In this document: positions 35,945-47,473 of the stretch, piece after piece
How the letters are laid out: each line of letters opens with the position of its first letter
Position numbering within the stretch: position 1 is the stretch's first letter
Assembly: GCA_023101885.1 (NCBI GenBank)
Contig: JALPQD010000390.1
Coordinates: forward strand, 546,757 to 610,756
Reading direction: 5' to 3'
Source of the DNA: Typhlomys cinereus
Taxonomy: Eukaryota; Chordata; Mammalia; Rodentia; Platacanthomyidae
Length of the DNA stretch: 64,000 bases
Translations under genes and position numbers: made by a program
Notes under the pieces: generated by a model
Told to the model about the DNA's origin: nothing
Seen by the model: the letters and a program-made list of their open reading frames with translations, nothing else
The model's database searches: none

Positions 35945-36355
35945 TGTCGTTTATAACTCTTAAGATCTTTCAATTTCACTAAACTGAATTATTTGGCCTG
36001 GGGTTCTGGGGGTGGGCAGGGACAGAGCTTAACTAGGTCGCGGTGGAAGCCCGGCTGGACCGTGCGTGTCCGGACAAGTGGAGCCAGGTGGGGAATGGGA
36101 GGATGGGGGCGTCGGCGTGGAGCTATTTAACCCAAGGGGAGCTGGGGCGGGGCCCCGGGGCAGGGGGAGGTCCTCCTGGTCCCTCGGCCCTGTGTGCGGC
36201 TCCGGCTGGATGGTGAGAGTCGGAGCCGGGTCCCTTTGGGCTGACCTGGGGTTCTGGTGACTGGCGCGGGCGGAGCTCACCTAGGTCACGGGTATGAGGC
36301 CCGGCTGGACCGCTCGCGCGCGTCCGGACCGGCGCAGCAGGGTGGAGTAAAGGAG
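35945..36355 (-). promoter_or_regulatory. L1-B 5' UTR, CpG-rich, with tandem unit repeats
   Basis: The stretch is CpG-rich, unlike the AT-rich surroundings, with GGGGCGGGGCC (36146-36156), a GC-box-like site. GTTCTGG..., CTAGGTC and CCCGGCTGGAC recur at a 248-250 base spacing (36003/36251, 36033/36281, 36050/36300), so it holds one whole and one partial unit. L1 internal promoters reside in the 5' UTR, and mouse L1 promoters are made of tandem monomers. Promoter activity is inferred. Confidence 0.65.
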
Positions 36356-36908
36356 GAGATTTACTTTCAAGTATGTCATTAAGAGGGCTTGGACAGGATC
36401 CACTTATAAGGGAAAATGTGGTGTCTAATTTTCTGTGCTTGGGATACTTTGTTCAGTATTTTTCTTCTAATTCCATCCATTTATAGGCAAATACATTAAT
36501 TTTTTTGATGACTGAGTAGTACCACATTTTCATTATCCATTCATCAACTGCTGGGCATTTGGGTTAATTCCATGACTTTGCTATTGTGAATAGTACTTCA
36601 AGAACATGGATGTTCTCATGTCACTATAGGGAAGTGATGCAATTTGGGGGATTATTCCCAGTAGTGGTACAGTAGGGTCATATGGCATTTATCCTTAAAT
36701 TTTTTAGAAACCTCCATACTGATCTCCAGAGTGGTTGTATAAACCTGCATTCCCACAATCAATGTAGGAGAGTTCCCTTCTCCCCACATCTTTTCCAGCA
36801 TTTGTTGTTTGTATTGTAGATTTTTTTCCATCCTGACCGGGGTGAGATGATATCTCAGGATAGTTTTGATTTGCATTTTTCTGATGGCTGGGGAAATAGA
36901 ACATTTTT

Positions 36909-37182
36909 TTATTATATTTATTTTTCCTTAGGCTCAAAACCTCAAGACTCACCCCCCAGTAATACACTTTTTATAGTGAAGGCTACATTTCCTAAAGATT
37001 CTACAGCTTTCCAAAACAGCACCACCTTCTAGATACATACTATTTAATCACATGAGTGTTTGGAGGACATGGCACATTTAAACCACAATATCTTTTCTGT
37101 GTCCCCCATTGACGTGTGGCTGTCTCATAATGCAAAATGCTTTTAGTCTAACCTCAAAAGTCTCCATAGTCTTTAAGAGTTT
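36909..37182 (-). mobile_element. LTR-derived retrocopy inserted in L1-E
   Basis: GAAATAGAACATTTTT flanks it exactly (36893-36908 and 37183-37198), a 16-base duplication. On the minus strand it resembles the MaLR-like sequence at 2885-3171 (CCTCCAAACACTCATGTG, a TGGTGCTGTTTTGGAAAG run, TCACTATAAAAAG...) and ends in an A-rich tail (AAAAATAAATATAATAAA). A long duplication with a tail fits L1-driven copying of an LTR transcript, not LTR integration. Confidence 0.6.
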
Positions 37183-37821
37183 GAAATAGAACATTTTTAA
37201 GGTATTTATTTGAAATTTCAATTTCGTCCCTGAAAAGTTTCTTTCAAATTCTTCAGCCCTTTTTCTAATTAGGCTAAATTATTTATCTCATTGGTGTTTT
37301 ATTTTTTAAGTTCTTTGTGAGTCTGGATATTAGAATTCTATCAAATGTGTGATTAGTGAAGATTTTTTCCCATTCTTTGTGCTCAGTTGACAATATCTTT
37401 ATATGAATAGAAACTCTTTAATTTCATAAGATCCCATTTGTTGAGTGATGGTTCTAGTGCCTGTGCTATTGGATTTCTGTTTAGGAACTTTTGGCTAGCC
37501 CAATCAGCTTCAAGGAGTTCCCTACCCTTTCACCTAGGGGTTTTATAGTCTCTGGCCTAATTTTAAAATCCTTGATCCACTTGGAATTAATTTTTGTGCA
37601 TGGTGACAAGCACGGGTCCAGTTTTAATCTTCTGCATGTTGATATCCAGTTTTGCCAGCACCATTTGTTGAAGATGTTCTTTTTCCATTGAGTTTTTGGG
37701 CTCCTATATCAAAGATCAAATGACTGTAATTGTATGGACTTATGTCTGGGTCTTCAGTCCTTAGTCATTGATCTACTTGTCTGTTTTGGAGCCAGTACCA
37801 GGCTGTTTTTATTACTATGGA

Positions 37822-38050
37822 GAGACTTGCCCGGACCTTGAAGTGTGATACCCAGAGACGGGCCTGACTGTTGGAATAAAGAGGCTTTTCCTGCTTTGAC
37901 ACAGCTCCCTGCCTGGTATGTTTTTCCCCAGTAGTGAGAGGGGTCAGAATCGGTGACACTCATCTTCCTGTTTAGCCCCGGGTTGTGCTTGGTTAGACCA
38001 GCACTCCCTTCTGCACTAGCTGTCGAGAGCCCAGCAGATGAGCCCATGTT
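37822..38050 (+). mobile_element. LTR-like fragment filling a deletion in L1-E
   Basis: The segment is unrelated to L1 and has TTGGAATAAAGAGGC with an AATAAA (37875-37880). It sits exactly where central ORF2 of L1-E (equivalent to about 42785-45070 of L1-C) is missing. It could be a retroviral LTR 3' part. I saw no duplication at its ends, and its origin is unsure. Confidence 0.4.
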
Positions 38051-39231
38051 ATGTGTGTATATATGCAGTATTGTGAAGTCTTGATGGGTGGTGATTTCTA
38101 ATCCATGTTTGTCACTTGTGTCTTTTGATGGGTGAATTAATTCCATTGACATTTAAGGTTATAATTGAGAGAGGACTATTGATTTCTGTCATTTTGTGTG
38201 TGTTTAGTGGCTTTTATATGTGTATTACTTAGGTTGGAAGTTGTGTTGGTGTCATACTTTCATTCTGTCCTCTTGGATATGTTTTTTCCTTACTTCGAGC
38301 TTATATATCTTTTCTAGCATCTTTGTAGGCCTGATTTGGTGGTCATGTAAGCCTTCAGTTTGTCTTTGTGGTGGAAAATATTTCTTTCACCTTCAATCAT
38401 GACTGATAGTTTTGATGGATATGTCAGCCTGGGTTGACATTTGTGCTCATTCAATACTTGAAGTACTTCTCTCTGAGCTCCTTTGTCTTTTACTGTTTCC
38501 ATTGGAAAATCAATTTTTTAACAGGTTTACCTTTAAAACTGAACTGATTATTTCTCTTGAAGCTCTCAACACATTCTCTCTGTCTTGTATCTATTGGGTT
38601 TTGGTTATTATTTACTGTGGTGAGCTTCTATTTTGGTCATATCTGTTTGGAGTACAGTACGCTCTTGTGTTTGGATGGGCATCTTTTTCTGTAGATATGG
38701 AAATTTTTCCTTTATGATAGTTTGAAAAATTTCCCCTGGTGTGTTATTTTAGGTTTCTTGTCTTGTATTCCACGAATGTGTAAGTTTGGTTTCTTCAAGG
38801 TGTCCCATAACTCTTGAATATTCCTCTTTTTTGGCTTTTATAACCTCTTTGATTGAACTAGTTTGTTTTGTCATTTTGTCTTCTTGTTCTGATATTCTAT
38901 CTTCTGCTTTATTAGTTCTGCTGAAAAGACTGTGTATTGAGTTCTGATTGAAGATATCTTGTTTTTTAGTTTGAGTTAAATCTCTAAGATTTTTTTTCAA
39001 TTGCTCTATGTCTAGTTTTGTTTCTTTAGCTGCTGTTCTCATCTCATCCAAGCTCCTATAGTCTTCCTTTTCATATTGGTTGATGCAGTTATTTAACCAC
39101 TCTCAGACTTTTCTCTTTCATTGTTTTGATCAAAGTAAAGATTAGGTTTTGAAAATCATTATCTCAGGTATGCCTCTCTTGGCTATTTTCTTTGGGTTTA
39201 TTCTGATTGGATTCCATCATTATGGAATGAT

Positions 39232-39870
39232 TTTTTTTATGCAATCAGTTTTATTATTAGTAATTCTAGTAAAAGTTTTAGTGGAAAAGTGTTAGTCTTG
39301 GAACATGCCTCAGATATAGCTGAGCCGTGTTTACTTCTCCACAGAATCAGTCAAGGTCAATGTTTTCAAGTAGACTTTCTCATTTCATCAAAATGACAGT
39401 ATCAGTAACCCAAGAGATGGATCTGTGTGACTCCATAAGAACTCAGGAACTGCCTTATGAACATGCTAAGTCACACCATTTCCTCTCAGCCCCACAGCAT
39501 CTCATTCCCGAAAGGCTCAGTGAATCCTCCACTGTGCTGACAAGGGGGCATCCTCTCTCATTGTCTGCCTCATCCTCACGCATTTCTTGCCAGTGTTGGG
39601 GCATGAGTGGGGGCGGGGGAGGGAGCCATGACGAGCAACAGAACCTTCAGCAGGTCGGGTCAACTCTTGTTGGTTCACATGACAGTCCCATGAGAGAGAG
39701 GCTATCTAAGAACAAAGGATCACATGGGTCTGGGTGCTCCGTGCAGGCAGCAACATTTGCTTTAAATGGTCCACACACATGCACTTCCTTGTGGATTCAG
39801 TATTTGAGACTTTGGAAAAAAGCAGAAAATGAAAATTTTAACCACTGTACTGTGCTGTCAGCATGAGTCT
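39232..39870 (-). pseudogene. Possible processed retrocopy (3' UTR), parent unknown
   Basis: Read on the minus strand it ends in an A run (39233-39239) preceded by AATAAA (complement at 39250-39255), like a polyadenylated transcript. It abuts the end of L1-E. No coding frame is recognised; the 179-codon + strand frame at 39327 is antisense to it and looks random. There is a CT simple repeat at 39872-39899. Confidence 0.4.
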
Positions 39871-40287
39871 CTCTCTCACTCTCTCGCTCTCTCTCTCTCA
39901 TTAATGGCTTTTAAAGTGTCACAGATGGGTTGTAGGATAATTTGCTTTCCTCTAAGAATATATCTGGCTAGCTTCTATCGGTTGCTCCCTTCCCCCAGCC
40001 CTGTCCCAGGATAAAGAGTGAACTGAAGGATGAAATGCTCAAAAACTTGAATATATTTGTAAAAAATATCATTAGTTGAGGATTGTGACTGCCTAATTGT
40101 CTGGGAAGGTTTTTTTAATGGACCATGGGCAAAAAACTGTTGGAAAGGATTTCTTGCGATCATTCCGGTGTGATTCGAGTAACTTCGCATCTAGGGCATG
40201 GAGAGCACAGAACAAGCCAGATGGCTGAGGAGATTCTTTGACATCCACGGTTAATATGGGAGATCATCCTTCATTGCTCTTTCGTCT

Positions 40288-40515
40288 TATTTTTTAAATC
40301 CGTGTCTTTAATTAAACACAGAGATCACACAGAGGGTTAGTCCTGGCTAGCCAGCTTCCTGTGAGATTTACCAGTCTTGACCTTCCGGGATTAGAATTCT
40401 AGGCAGGCCTCCCACATTACCCAAAATTTTTACCAGGGATCTGGGGATCTGAACTATGATCCTTTTGTTTGTGCAACAAGTGCTTTAATCACCAAGTCAT
40501 CTCTGAAGCCCTCAA
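40288..40515 (-). mobile_element. B4-like SINE, diverged
   Basis: On the minus strand it starts near GGGCTTCAGAGATGACTTGG with TAAAGCACTTGTTGCAC and AGTTCAGATCCCCAGATCC, the tRNA/ID-like head of B4, then a B1-like middle. It is diverged. Confidence 0.5.
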
Positions 40516-41603
40516 GGATGTTTTCAAAACTCACATCTTCTGTCACATTGTTTTTCTTGTCACTGCTTTCTTTTTAACTTTTTTCTTTCTTTTTTATTAT
40601 TAATACATTTTTATTATTATTTCAGCTCATGCAAACTTATTAGGTACACCAGTTCCCTCCCTCCCTCCTCCTCCCCCCGTACTCCCTGCTCCCCTTCCCC
40701 ACCCCTCTCCCTCCCCATCCCCCAGTGCCTCCCACCCCAATTCCCAGAGTCCTTTCTTGTGCATGTCTGATTTTCCTCTGGGCCCTCCTCTCCGATGACG
40801 TACAAGGACCCAGTGGCCTTTCCCTGAACCCTTTCCCGGGTTCCCCTTAGGTATAGGAACACTGCTGTGGCTGCCAACCCTTTGCCTCCAAGGATCTTGG
40901 TGCCTTTAGCAGATGCTAGACTTTGTGAGGTCAACAGTGTGTTGGACAATGCACAGGGCATGCAAAGTCCAATTATGACTGCTTCAGCCCTAACTAGTAT
41001 AGAGTATCTTACATATCATTGCTCCTCCCATCCTTTTGCTCTTACACTCTTACCGCCCCCTCTTCCGCAAATTTCCCTGAGCTACAAGATGGGGAGAGAC
41101 TAAGCTGGCCTAGTTCTAGGTAGTTGATATAGAATCTCTGAAGTTCTGGATTGTGGTTTGTTGATTTTCTTTTGCAGTTTTGCTGCTCCTGCAATGCCCT
41201 TCACTACATCCTGGTGGGCATTGTATGTTACCCCCTGGAGAGACAAAAAGCTGTTAGAGTCTTGTGATAAAAGCACATTCAAAGGTAGATGTAATAAAAG
41301 TGGGAAACCACAGTAAGGGAGGGGTCTATCACCCATTTGCAAAATGGTTACTTTTTATCTGCCAGACTATATGCCCTCCTCTTCTGGTGAGATCACACCC
41401 CCTCAGTAGTAAATGATCAGGAACAAAAGTCTGTGAACTTAATCAGATGTCTCATTACTTATTTGGGTCCTTGGTGGAGGCCTATTTTCCCTGCTGTAAC
41501 ATGGTCCCTCCTCTCCTTGTTCCTGGTGTGGCCCTCCTACCCCATCCCTCCTGTTCATAATCCTTGGAATTACTGTCTCTAGGTGGGCTGGGTTGGTTTG
41601 GTA

Positions 41604-44600
41604 CTAGGAGCCACCTATTAGGGAGTACATACGGTGCTTAATTTTTTGGGTCTGGGATACTTCACTTAATATAATTGTTTCTAATGACATCCATTTCCCG
41701 GCAAATTCCAGTAATTCATCATTTTGATGGCTGAGTACTACTCCATTGTATAGATGTACCACTGTTTCCTTATCCACTCGTCAACTGTTGGACATTTGGG
41801 CTGATTCCATGACTTTGCTATTGTAAACAGTGCTGCTATGAACATGGTCGTGCTGGTGCTATCGAGGTGAACCTCTGCTGTATGGGGGGTTATTCCCAAA
41901 AGTGGAATAGCAGGGTCATATGGCATTTCAATCTTTAATTTCTTTAAGAATCTCTAGACGGCTCGCCAGAGTGGCTGTATGAGCCTGGACTCCCACCAGC
42001 AATGTAGAAGAGTTCCCCTCTCTCCACATCCTCTCCAACATTTGTTGTTGTTTGTATTGTGGATTTTTGCCATCCTGACCGGGGTGAGATGATATCTCAG
42101 GGAAGTTTTGATTTGCATTTTCCTGATGGCTAAGGAAGTAGAGCATTTTTTCATACATTTGTTAGACATTTTAATTTCATCCCTGGTAAAGTTTCTTTTA
42201 AGTTCCAGGGCCCATTTTTTAATTGGGCCATTAGTTTCCTTGGTGTTTAGTTTTCTAAGTTCTTTGTGCACTCTGGACAATAGAGCTCTATCAGATATGT
42301 GGTTAGTGAAGATTTTCTCCCATTCTGTGGGTTGCCTTTGAGCTCCCATTACAATCTCTTTATCTGAACAGAAGCTCTTTAATTTCACAAGATCCCAACT
42401 GTTGAGAGTTGGTAGCAGTGACTGTGCCATTGAATGTCTGTTTAGGAAATGTTGGCCTAGCCCAATCAGCTCGAGGGAGTTCCCTATCCTTTCAACTATG
42501 TTTTTTATAGTCTCTGGCCTGATATCAAGGTCCTTGATCCATTTGGAATTAAGTCTTGTACATGGTGACAAGTGCGGGTCCAGCTTTAGTCTTCTGCATG
42601 TGGAGATCCAGTTTTGCCAGCACCATTTGTTGAAGATGCTGTTCTTTTTCCATTGGATTCTTTGGGCCCCTTTGTCAAAGACCAAATGGCTGTAACTTTG
42701 TGGGCTTATATCTGGGTCTTCAATCCTTATCCATTGATCTGTGTGTCTATTTTGGAGCCAGTACCAGGTTGTCTTTATAACTATGGATTTGTGATATAGA
42801 CTAAGGTTTGGTATGGCAATACCTCCAGCTGTGTTTTTGTTACTCAGGATTGTTTTTGCTATCCTGGGTCTTTTGTGCCTCCATATGAACTTTGAGATTG
42901 TTTGGTCAACTTCTGTGAAGAATTGCTTTGGGATTTTGATTGGTATAGCATTGAATCTGTATATTGCCTTTGGTAGGATGGTCATTTTTACGATGTTGAT
43001 TCTGCCAATCCAGGAACAAGGGAGGTCTTTCCACCTTCTGGTGTCTTCTGCAATTTCTTTCTTTAGGGTTTGAAAGTTTTCATTGTAAAGGTCTTTTACC
43101 TCCTTGGTTAGGTTGATACCAAGGTATTTCATTTTTTTAGGGGCTATAGTAAATGGGATTGTTTCTCTCAAGGCTTTTTCACTTCTTTCATTCTGGGCAT
43201 ACAGGAAGGCCTCTGATTTTTGCACATTTATTTTGTATCCTGCCATCCTGCTGAACTTCTCAATGAGTTCCAGGAGCTTCCTGGTGGAGTTTTTGGGATC
43301 ACTCAGGTATAAGATCATGTCATCTGCAAATAGGGATAGCTTGACTTCTTCCTTGCCGATTTGAATCCCTCTTATGTCCCTTTCTTGTCTTATGGCTTCA
43401 GCTAAGACTTCAAGTACAATATTGAATAGAAGTGGTGAGAATGGACAGCCTTGTCTAGTTCCTGATTGAAGTGGGAATGCTTCCAATTGTTCCCCATTGA
43501 GCATAATCCTTGCTGTGGGCTTGTTGTATATAGCTTTTATTATATTGATAAAGATTCCTTCTATTCCTACTGTCTCTAGCGTTTTGATCATAAAAGGCTG
43601 TTGGATCTTGTCAAAAGCTTTTTCTGCATCTATCGAGAGTATCATGTGGTCTTGGACTTTGGACTGGTTTACATGATGAATTACATTTATTGATTTGCGT
43701 ATGTTGAACCAACCTTGTGTGCCGGGGATGAAGCCTACTTGGTCCCCGTGAATGATCTTTTTAATATGTTTTTGAATCCGATTTGCTAAGACTTTGTTGA
43801 GAATTTTTGCGTCTGTGTTCATCAGGGAGATCGGCCTATAGTTTTCTTTTTTAAGTGAATCTTTATTAGGTTTTGGGAGTAAAACGATATTAGCTTCATA
43901 GAAGGAATTTGGTAGTGTTCCTTCCTTTGCTATTTGATGGAACAGTTTAAGGAGTATTGGTGTTATTAACTCCTTAAATGTCTGGTAGAACTCTGTGCTG
44001 AATCCATCTGAACCAGGACATTTTTTGGTGGGAAGATTCGAGATTACTTCCTCAATTTCCTTATATGTTATAGGACTATTTAAATAATTCACAACTTCCT
44101 GATTCAATTTAGGTAAGTTGTGTTTGCTTAGAAATTCATCCATCTCTTTTGTGTTGTCAAACTTCACAGAGTATAAGTTTTTGAAATATGATGTTATAAT
44201 TCTCTGGATTTCTTGGGTATCAGTAGTGATAACTCCATGTTCATTTCTAATTTTGTTAATTTGGGTTTTCTCTCTCTTGCTTTTGGTTAATTTAGCTAGG
44301 GGTGTATCAATCTTATTGATTTTTTCAAAGAACCAGCTTTGTGACTGGTTGATTTTTTCTATCGTTTTCTTAATCTCGATTTCAGATATTTCTCCCTTTA
44401 CTTTGCTAATCTCTCTTCTACTACTTTTGGGATCAGATTGCTCTAGTTTCTCTAAAGCTTTAAGCTGCATTGTTAAGTTGTTTATTTCTGATGTTTCCAT
44501 TTTTTTGATGTAGGCATTAAGAGCTATGAACTTACCACTTAGAACAGCTTTCATTGTGTCCCAGAGATTTTGGTAAGTTGTATTTTCGTTATCGTTCACT

Positions 44601-45423
44601 TTCAGGAAATCTTGAATTTCCTTTTTAATTTCTTAATGAATCCAGATCTCATTCAGAATCATAGTGTTAAGTTTCCAGGAGTTAGTGTATTTTCTCTTGT
44701 TTGATGTGTTGTGAATGTCCAGCTTTAGGCCGTGGTGGTCTGATAGGGCACAGGTTAAAATTTCAACTTTCTTGTATATGTGTAGATTCGTTTTGTGGCC
44801 CAATATGTGATCTATTTTGGAGAAAGTTCCGTGTGCTGCTGAGGAAAATGTGTATTCTTTGGTGCGTGGGTGAAAAGTTCGATAGAGATCTGTAAGGTCC
44901 ATTTCTTTAAGGGTTTGATTAAGTTCCAAAGTGTCCCTGTTAAGTTTTGACCTGTTGATCTATCCCATGTTGAGAGGGCGGTGTTGAAGTCCCCAAGAAT
45001 TATCATTTGGAGGTTGATTTCTTGCTTTAGATGCTGTAGGGTTTTCTTAATGAATGTGGAGGGGCCTGGATTGGGTGCATATATATTCAGTATTGTGAAG
45101 TCTTCCTGGTGAATTGTACCTGTGACTAAAATGTAGTATCCATCCGTGTCTCTTATACTTTTCTTTGGTTTGAAGTCCACTTTGTCTGGTAGCATAATGG
45201 CTACCCCTGCCTGTTTTCTGCTTCCATTTGCTTGTAGAATTGTTGACCAGCCTTTTATTTTTAGAGCGTACCTATCTTTTGTGGTGAGATGGGTTTCCTG
45301 CAGGCAGCAGATTGATGGATTGTGATTTTTAATCCAAGTTTGTAATCTGTGTCTCTTGATCGGTGAATTAATTCCATTAACATTTTGTGTTGTAATGGAG
45401 AAACTATTTTTAATTCCAGACAT
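41604..45423 (-). pseudogene. L1-C ORF2 (endonuclease and reverse transcriptase), nearly intact
   Basis: It is about 1273 codons long, close to the usual ORF2p length. From the start at 45423: the endonuclease has NVNG at 14-17 and QETH at 42-45. The RT has [38 protein letters not shown] and the catalytic FADD (43319-43330). The C-terminal Cys/His segment [14 protein letters not shown] is at about 42000-42050. Lesions: a frameshift near 44940, a TAA at 44630-44632, a TAG near 41952 and a TAG near 41735. The central 881 codons (41954-44599) are open. A protein of this type would nick target DNA and copy L1 RNA; this copy would need several repairs to do so. Confidence 0.9.
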
Positions 45424-45473
45424 TTATTATGTTTAGTAGTTTTTATAAGTATATTGCTTAGCTTTTAATGGTG

Positions 45474-45902
45474 TTATATTTGCCGTCTGTTCTCCTGGAT
45501 ATGCCTGTTTTTTTCTTCATGCTTGAGTATCATTTCTAGCATTTTTTGACGGCCTGGTTTGGTGGACATGTATCCCTTTAAGTTGTCTTTGTGCTGGAAA
45601 ATTTTTCTTTCTCCCTCAATGATGACTGATAGTTTTGCAGGGTAAATCAGCCTGGGTTGACATTTTTGCTCATTCAATACTTGAAGTACGTGTCTCCAAG
45701 CTCTTCTTGCTTTTACTGTTTCGACTGAGAAGTCATTTGTTATTTTAATAGGTTTACCTTTAAAAGTGACTTGTTTTTTCTCCCTTGAAGCTCTCAGCAC
45801 CAGTTCTTTATCTTGAATGTGGAGTGTTTTAACTATTATTTGCCGTGGCGTGCTTCTGTTTTGGTCGTATCTGTTTGGGGTGCGGAATGCCTCTTGTATA
45901 TG
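45474..45902 (-). pseudogene. L1-C ORF1, C-terminal part
   Basis: The basic C-terminal part of ORF1p (EKKQVTFKGKPIKITNDF, then IQENRRQI and a stop at 45474) lies 50 bases upstream of ORF2, the usual L1 spacing. It is cut by L1-D at 45903-45915 and resumes at about 47479. Confidence 0.8.
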
Positions 45903-45915
45903 GATGGGCCTCTCT

Positions 45916-47473
45916 CTCTTTTTTTTTTTTTTCTACCCCATGTTTTTTTTTTTTTATTTCAGCTCATACAAACTTATTAGGTACACAAGTTCCCTCCCTC
46001 CCTCCTCCTCCCCCCGTACTCCCTGCTCCCCTTCCCCACCCCTCTCCCTCCCCATCCCCCAGTGCCTCCCACCCCAATTCCCAGAGAGTCCTTTCTTGTG
46101 CATGTCTGATTTTCCTCTGGGCCCTCCTCTCCGATGACGTACAAGGACACAGTGGCCTTTCCCTGAACCCTTTCCCGGGTTCCCCTTAGGTATAGGAACA
46201 CTGCTGTGGCTGCCAATCCTTTGCCTCCAAGGATCTTGGTGCCTTTAGCAGATGCTAGACTTTGTGAGGTCAACAGTGTGTTGGACAATGCGCAGGGCAT
46301 GCAAAGTCCAATTATGATTGCTTCAGCCCTAACTAGTATAGAGTATCTTACTTATCATTGCTCCTTCCATCCTTTTGCTCTTACACTCTTACCGCCCCCT
46401 CTTCCGCAAATTTCCCTGAGCTTCAAGATGGGGAGAGACTAAGCTAGCCTAGTTCTAGGTGGTTGATATAGAGTCTCTGAAGTTCTGGATTGTGGTTGTT
46501 GATTTTCTTTTGCAGTTTTTGCTGCTCCTGCAATGCAGGAGTGAAGGCACTCCATCCTGGTGGGCACTGTATGTTACCCCTTGGCCAGAGACAAAAAGCT
46601 GTTAGAGTCTTGTGATAAAAATACATTCAAAGGTAGATGTAATAAAAGTGGGAAACCACAGTAAGGGAGGGGTCTATCACCCATTTGCAAAATGATTACT
46701 TTTTATCTGCTAGACTATATGCCCTCCTCTTCTGGTGAGATCACACCCCCTCAGTAGTAAATGATCAGGAACAAAAGTCTGTGAACTTAATCAGATGTCT
46801 CATTACTTATTTAGGTCCTTGGTGGAGGCCTATTTTCCCTGCTGTAACATGGTCCCTTCTCTCCTTGTTTCTGGTGTGGCCCTCCTACCCCATCCCTCCT
46901 GTTCATAATCCTTGGAATTACTGTCTTTAGGTGGGCTGGGTGGGTTTAGTACTAGGAGCCACCTATTAGGGAGTACATACGGCGCTTAATTTTCTGGGTC
47001 TGGGATACTTCACTTAATATAATTGTTTCTAATGACATCCATTTCCCGGCAAATTCCAGTAATTCATCATTTTTGATGGCTGAGTAGTACTCCATTGTAT
47101 AGATGTACCACAGTTTCCTTATCCACTTGTCAACTGTTGGACATTTGGGCCGATTCCATGACTTTGCTATTGTAAACAGTGCTGCTATGAACATGGTCGT
47201 GCTTGTTCTATCGAGGTGAACCTCTGCTGTATGGGGGGTTATTCCCAAAAGTGGAATAGCAGGGTCATATGGCATTTCAATCTTTAATTTCTTTAAGAAT
47301 CTCCAGACGGCTCGCCAGAGTGGCTGTATGAGCCTGCATTCCCACCAGCAATGTAGGAGAGTTCCCCTCTCTCCACATCCTCTCCAGCATTTGTCGTTGT
47401 TAGTATTGTGGATTTTTGCCATCCTGACCGGGGTGAGATGATATCTCAGGGAAGTTTTGATTTGCATTTCCCT
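45916..47473 (-). mobile_element. L1-D, 5'-truncated, inserted in L1-C
   Basis: GATGGGCCTCTCT occurs at 45903-45915 and 47474-47486, a 13-base duplication (its first five bases also fit L1 sequence, so the exact 5' join is ambiguous). The element has two A-runs at its 3' end (T runs at 45919-45932 and 45943-45955) separated by CTACCCCATG, then a 3' UTR (about 45956-46951) and the last 170 codons of ORF2 (46952-47473). Confidence 0.88.

Larger units (their letters stand above)
30201..36355 (-). mobile_element. Full-length L1 (L1-B) inserted in older L1-E
   Basis: A 6.15-kb element on the minus strand: 5' UTR (35945-36355), ORF1 (34880-35944), ORF2 (31271-34829), 3' UTR (30230-31270) and an A-rich tail. 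GAGATTTACTTTC flanks it at 30188-30200 and 36356-36368, a perfect 13-base target-site duplication. Flanking sequence on both sides is the same older L1, so this is a nested insertion. Both ORFs are broken, so it is not autonomous now. Confidence 0.9.
36369..39231 (-). mobile_element. Old L1 (L1-E), ORF2 and ORF1 remains
   Basis: This continues L1-E after the L1-B insertion. ORF2 3' end at 36369-36908 and 37199-37821 ([25 protein letters not shown]), then a 2.3-kb loss of central ORF2, the ORF2 start region and ORF1 (38050-39231; NEHKCQPRLTYPSKLSVMIE, EQLKKNLRDLTQTKK). It is diverged with many stops. It is interrupted by a retrocopy (36909-37182) and an LTR-like piece (37822-38050), and ends in early ORF1. 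Confidence 0.8.

Noticed and set aside
39327..39866. 179-codon + strand frame
   Set aside because: Low-information, no domain, and antisense to a likely 3' UTR retrocopy.
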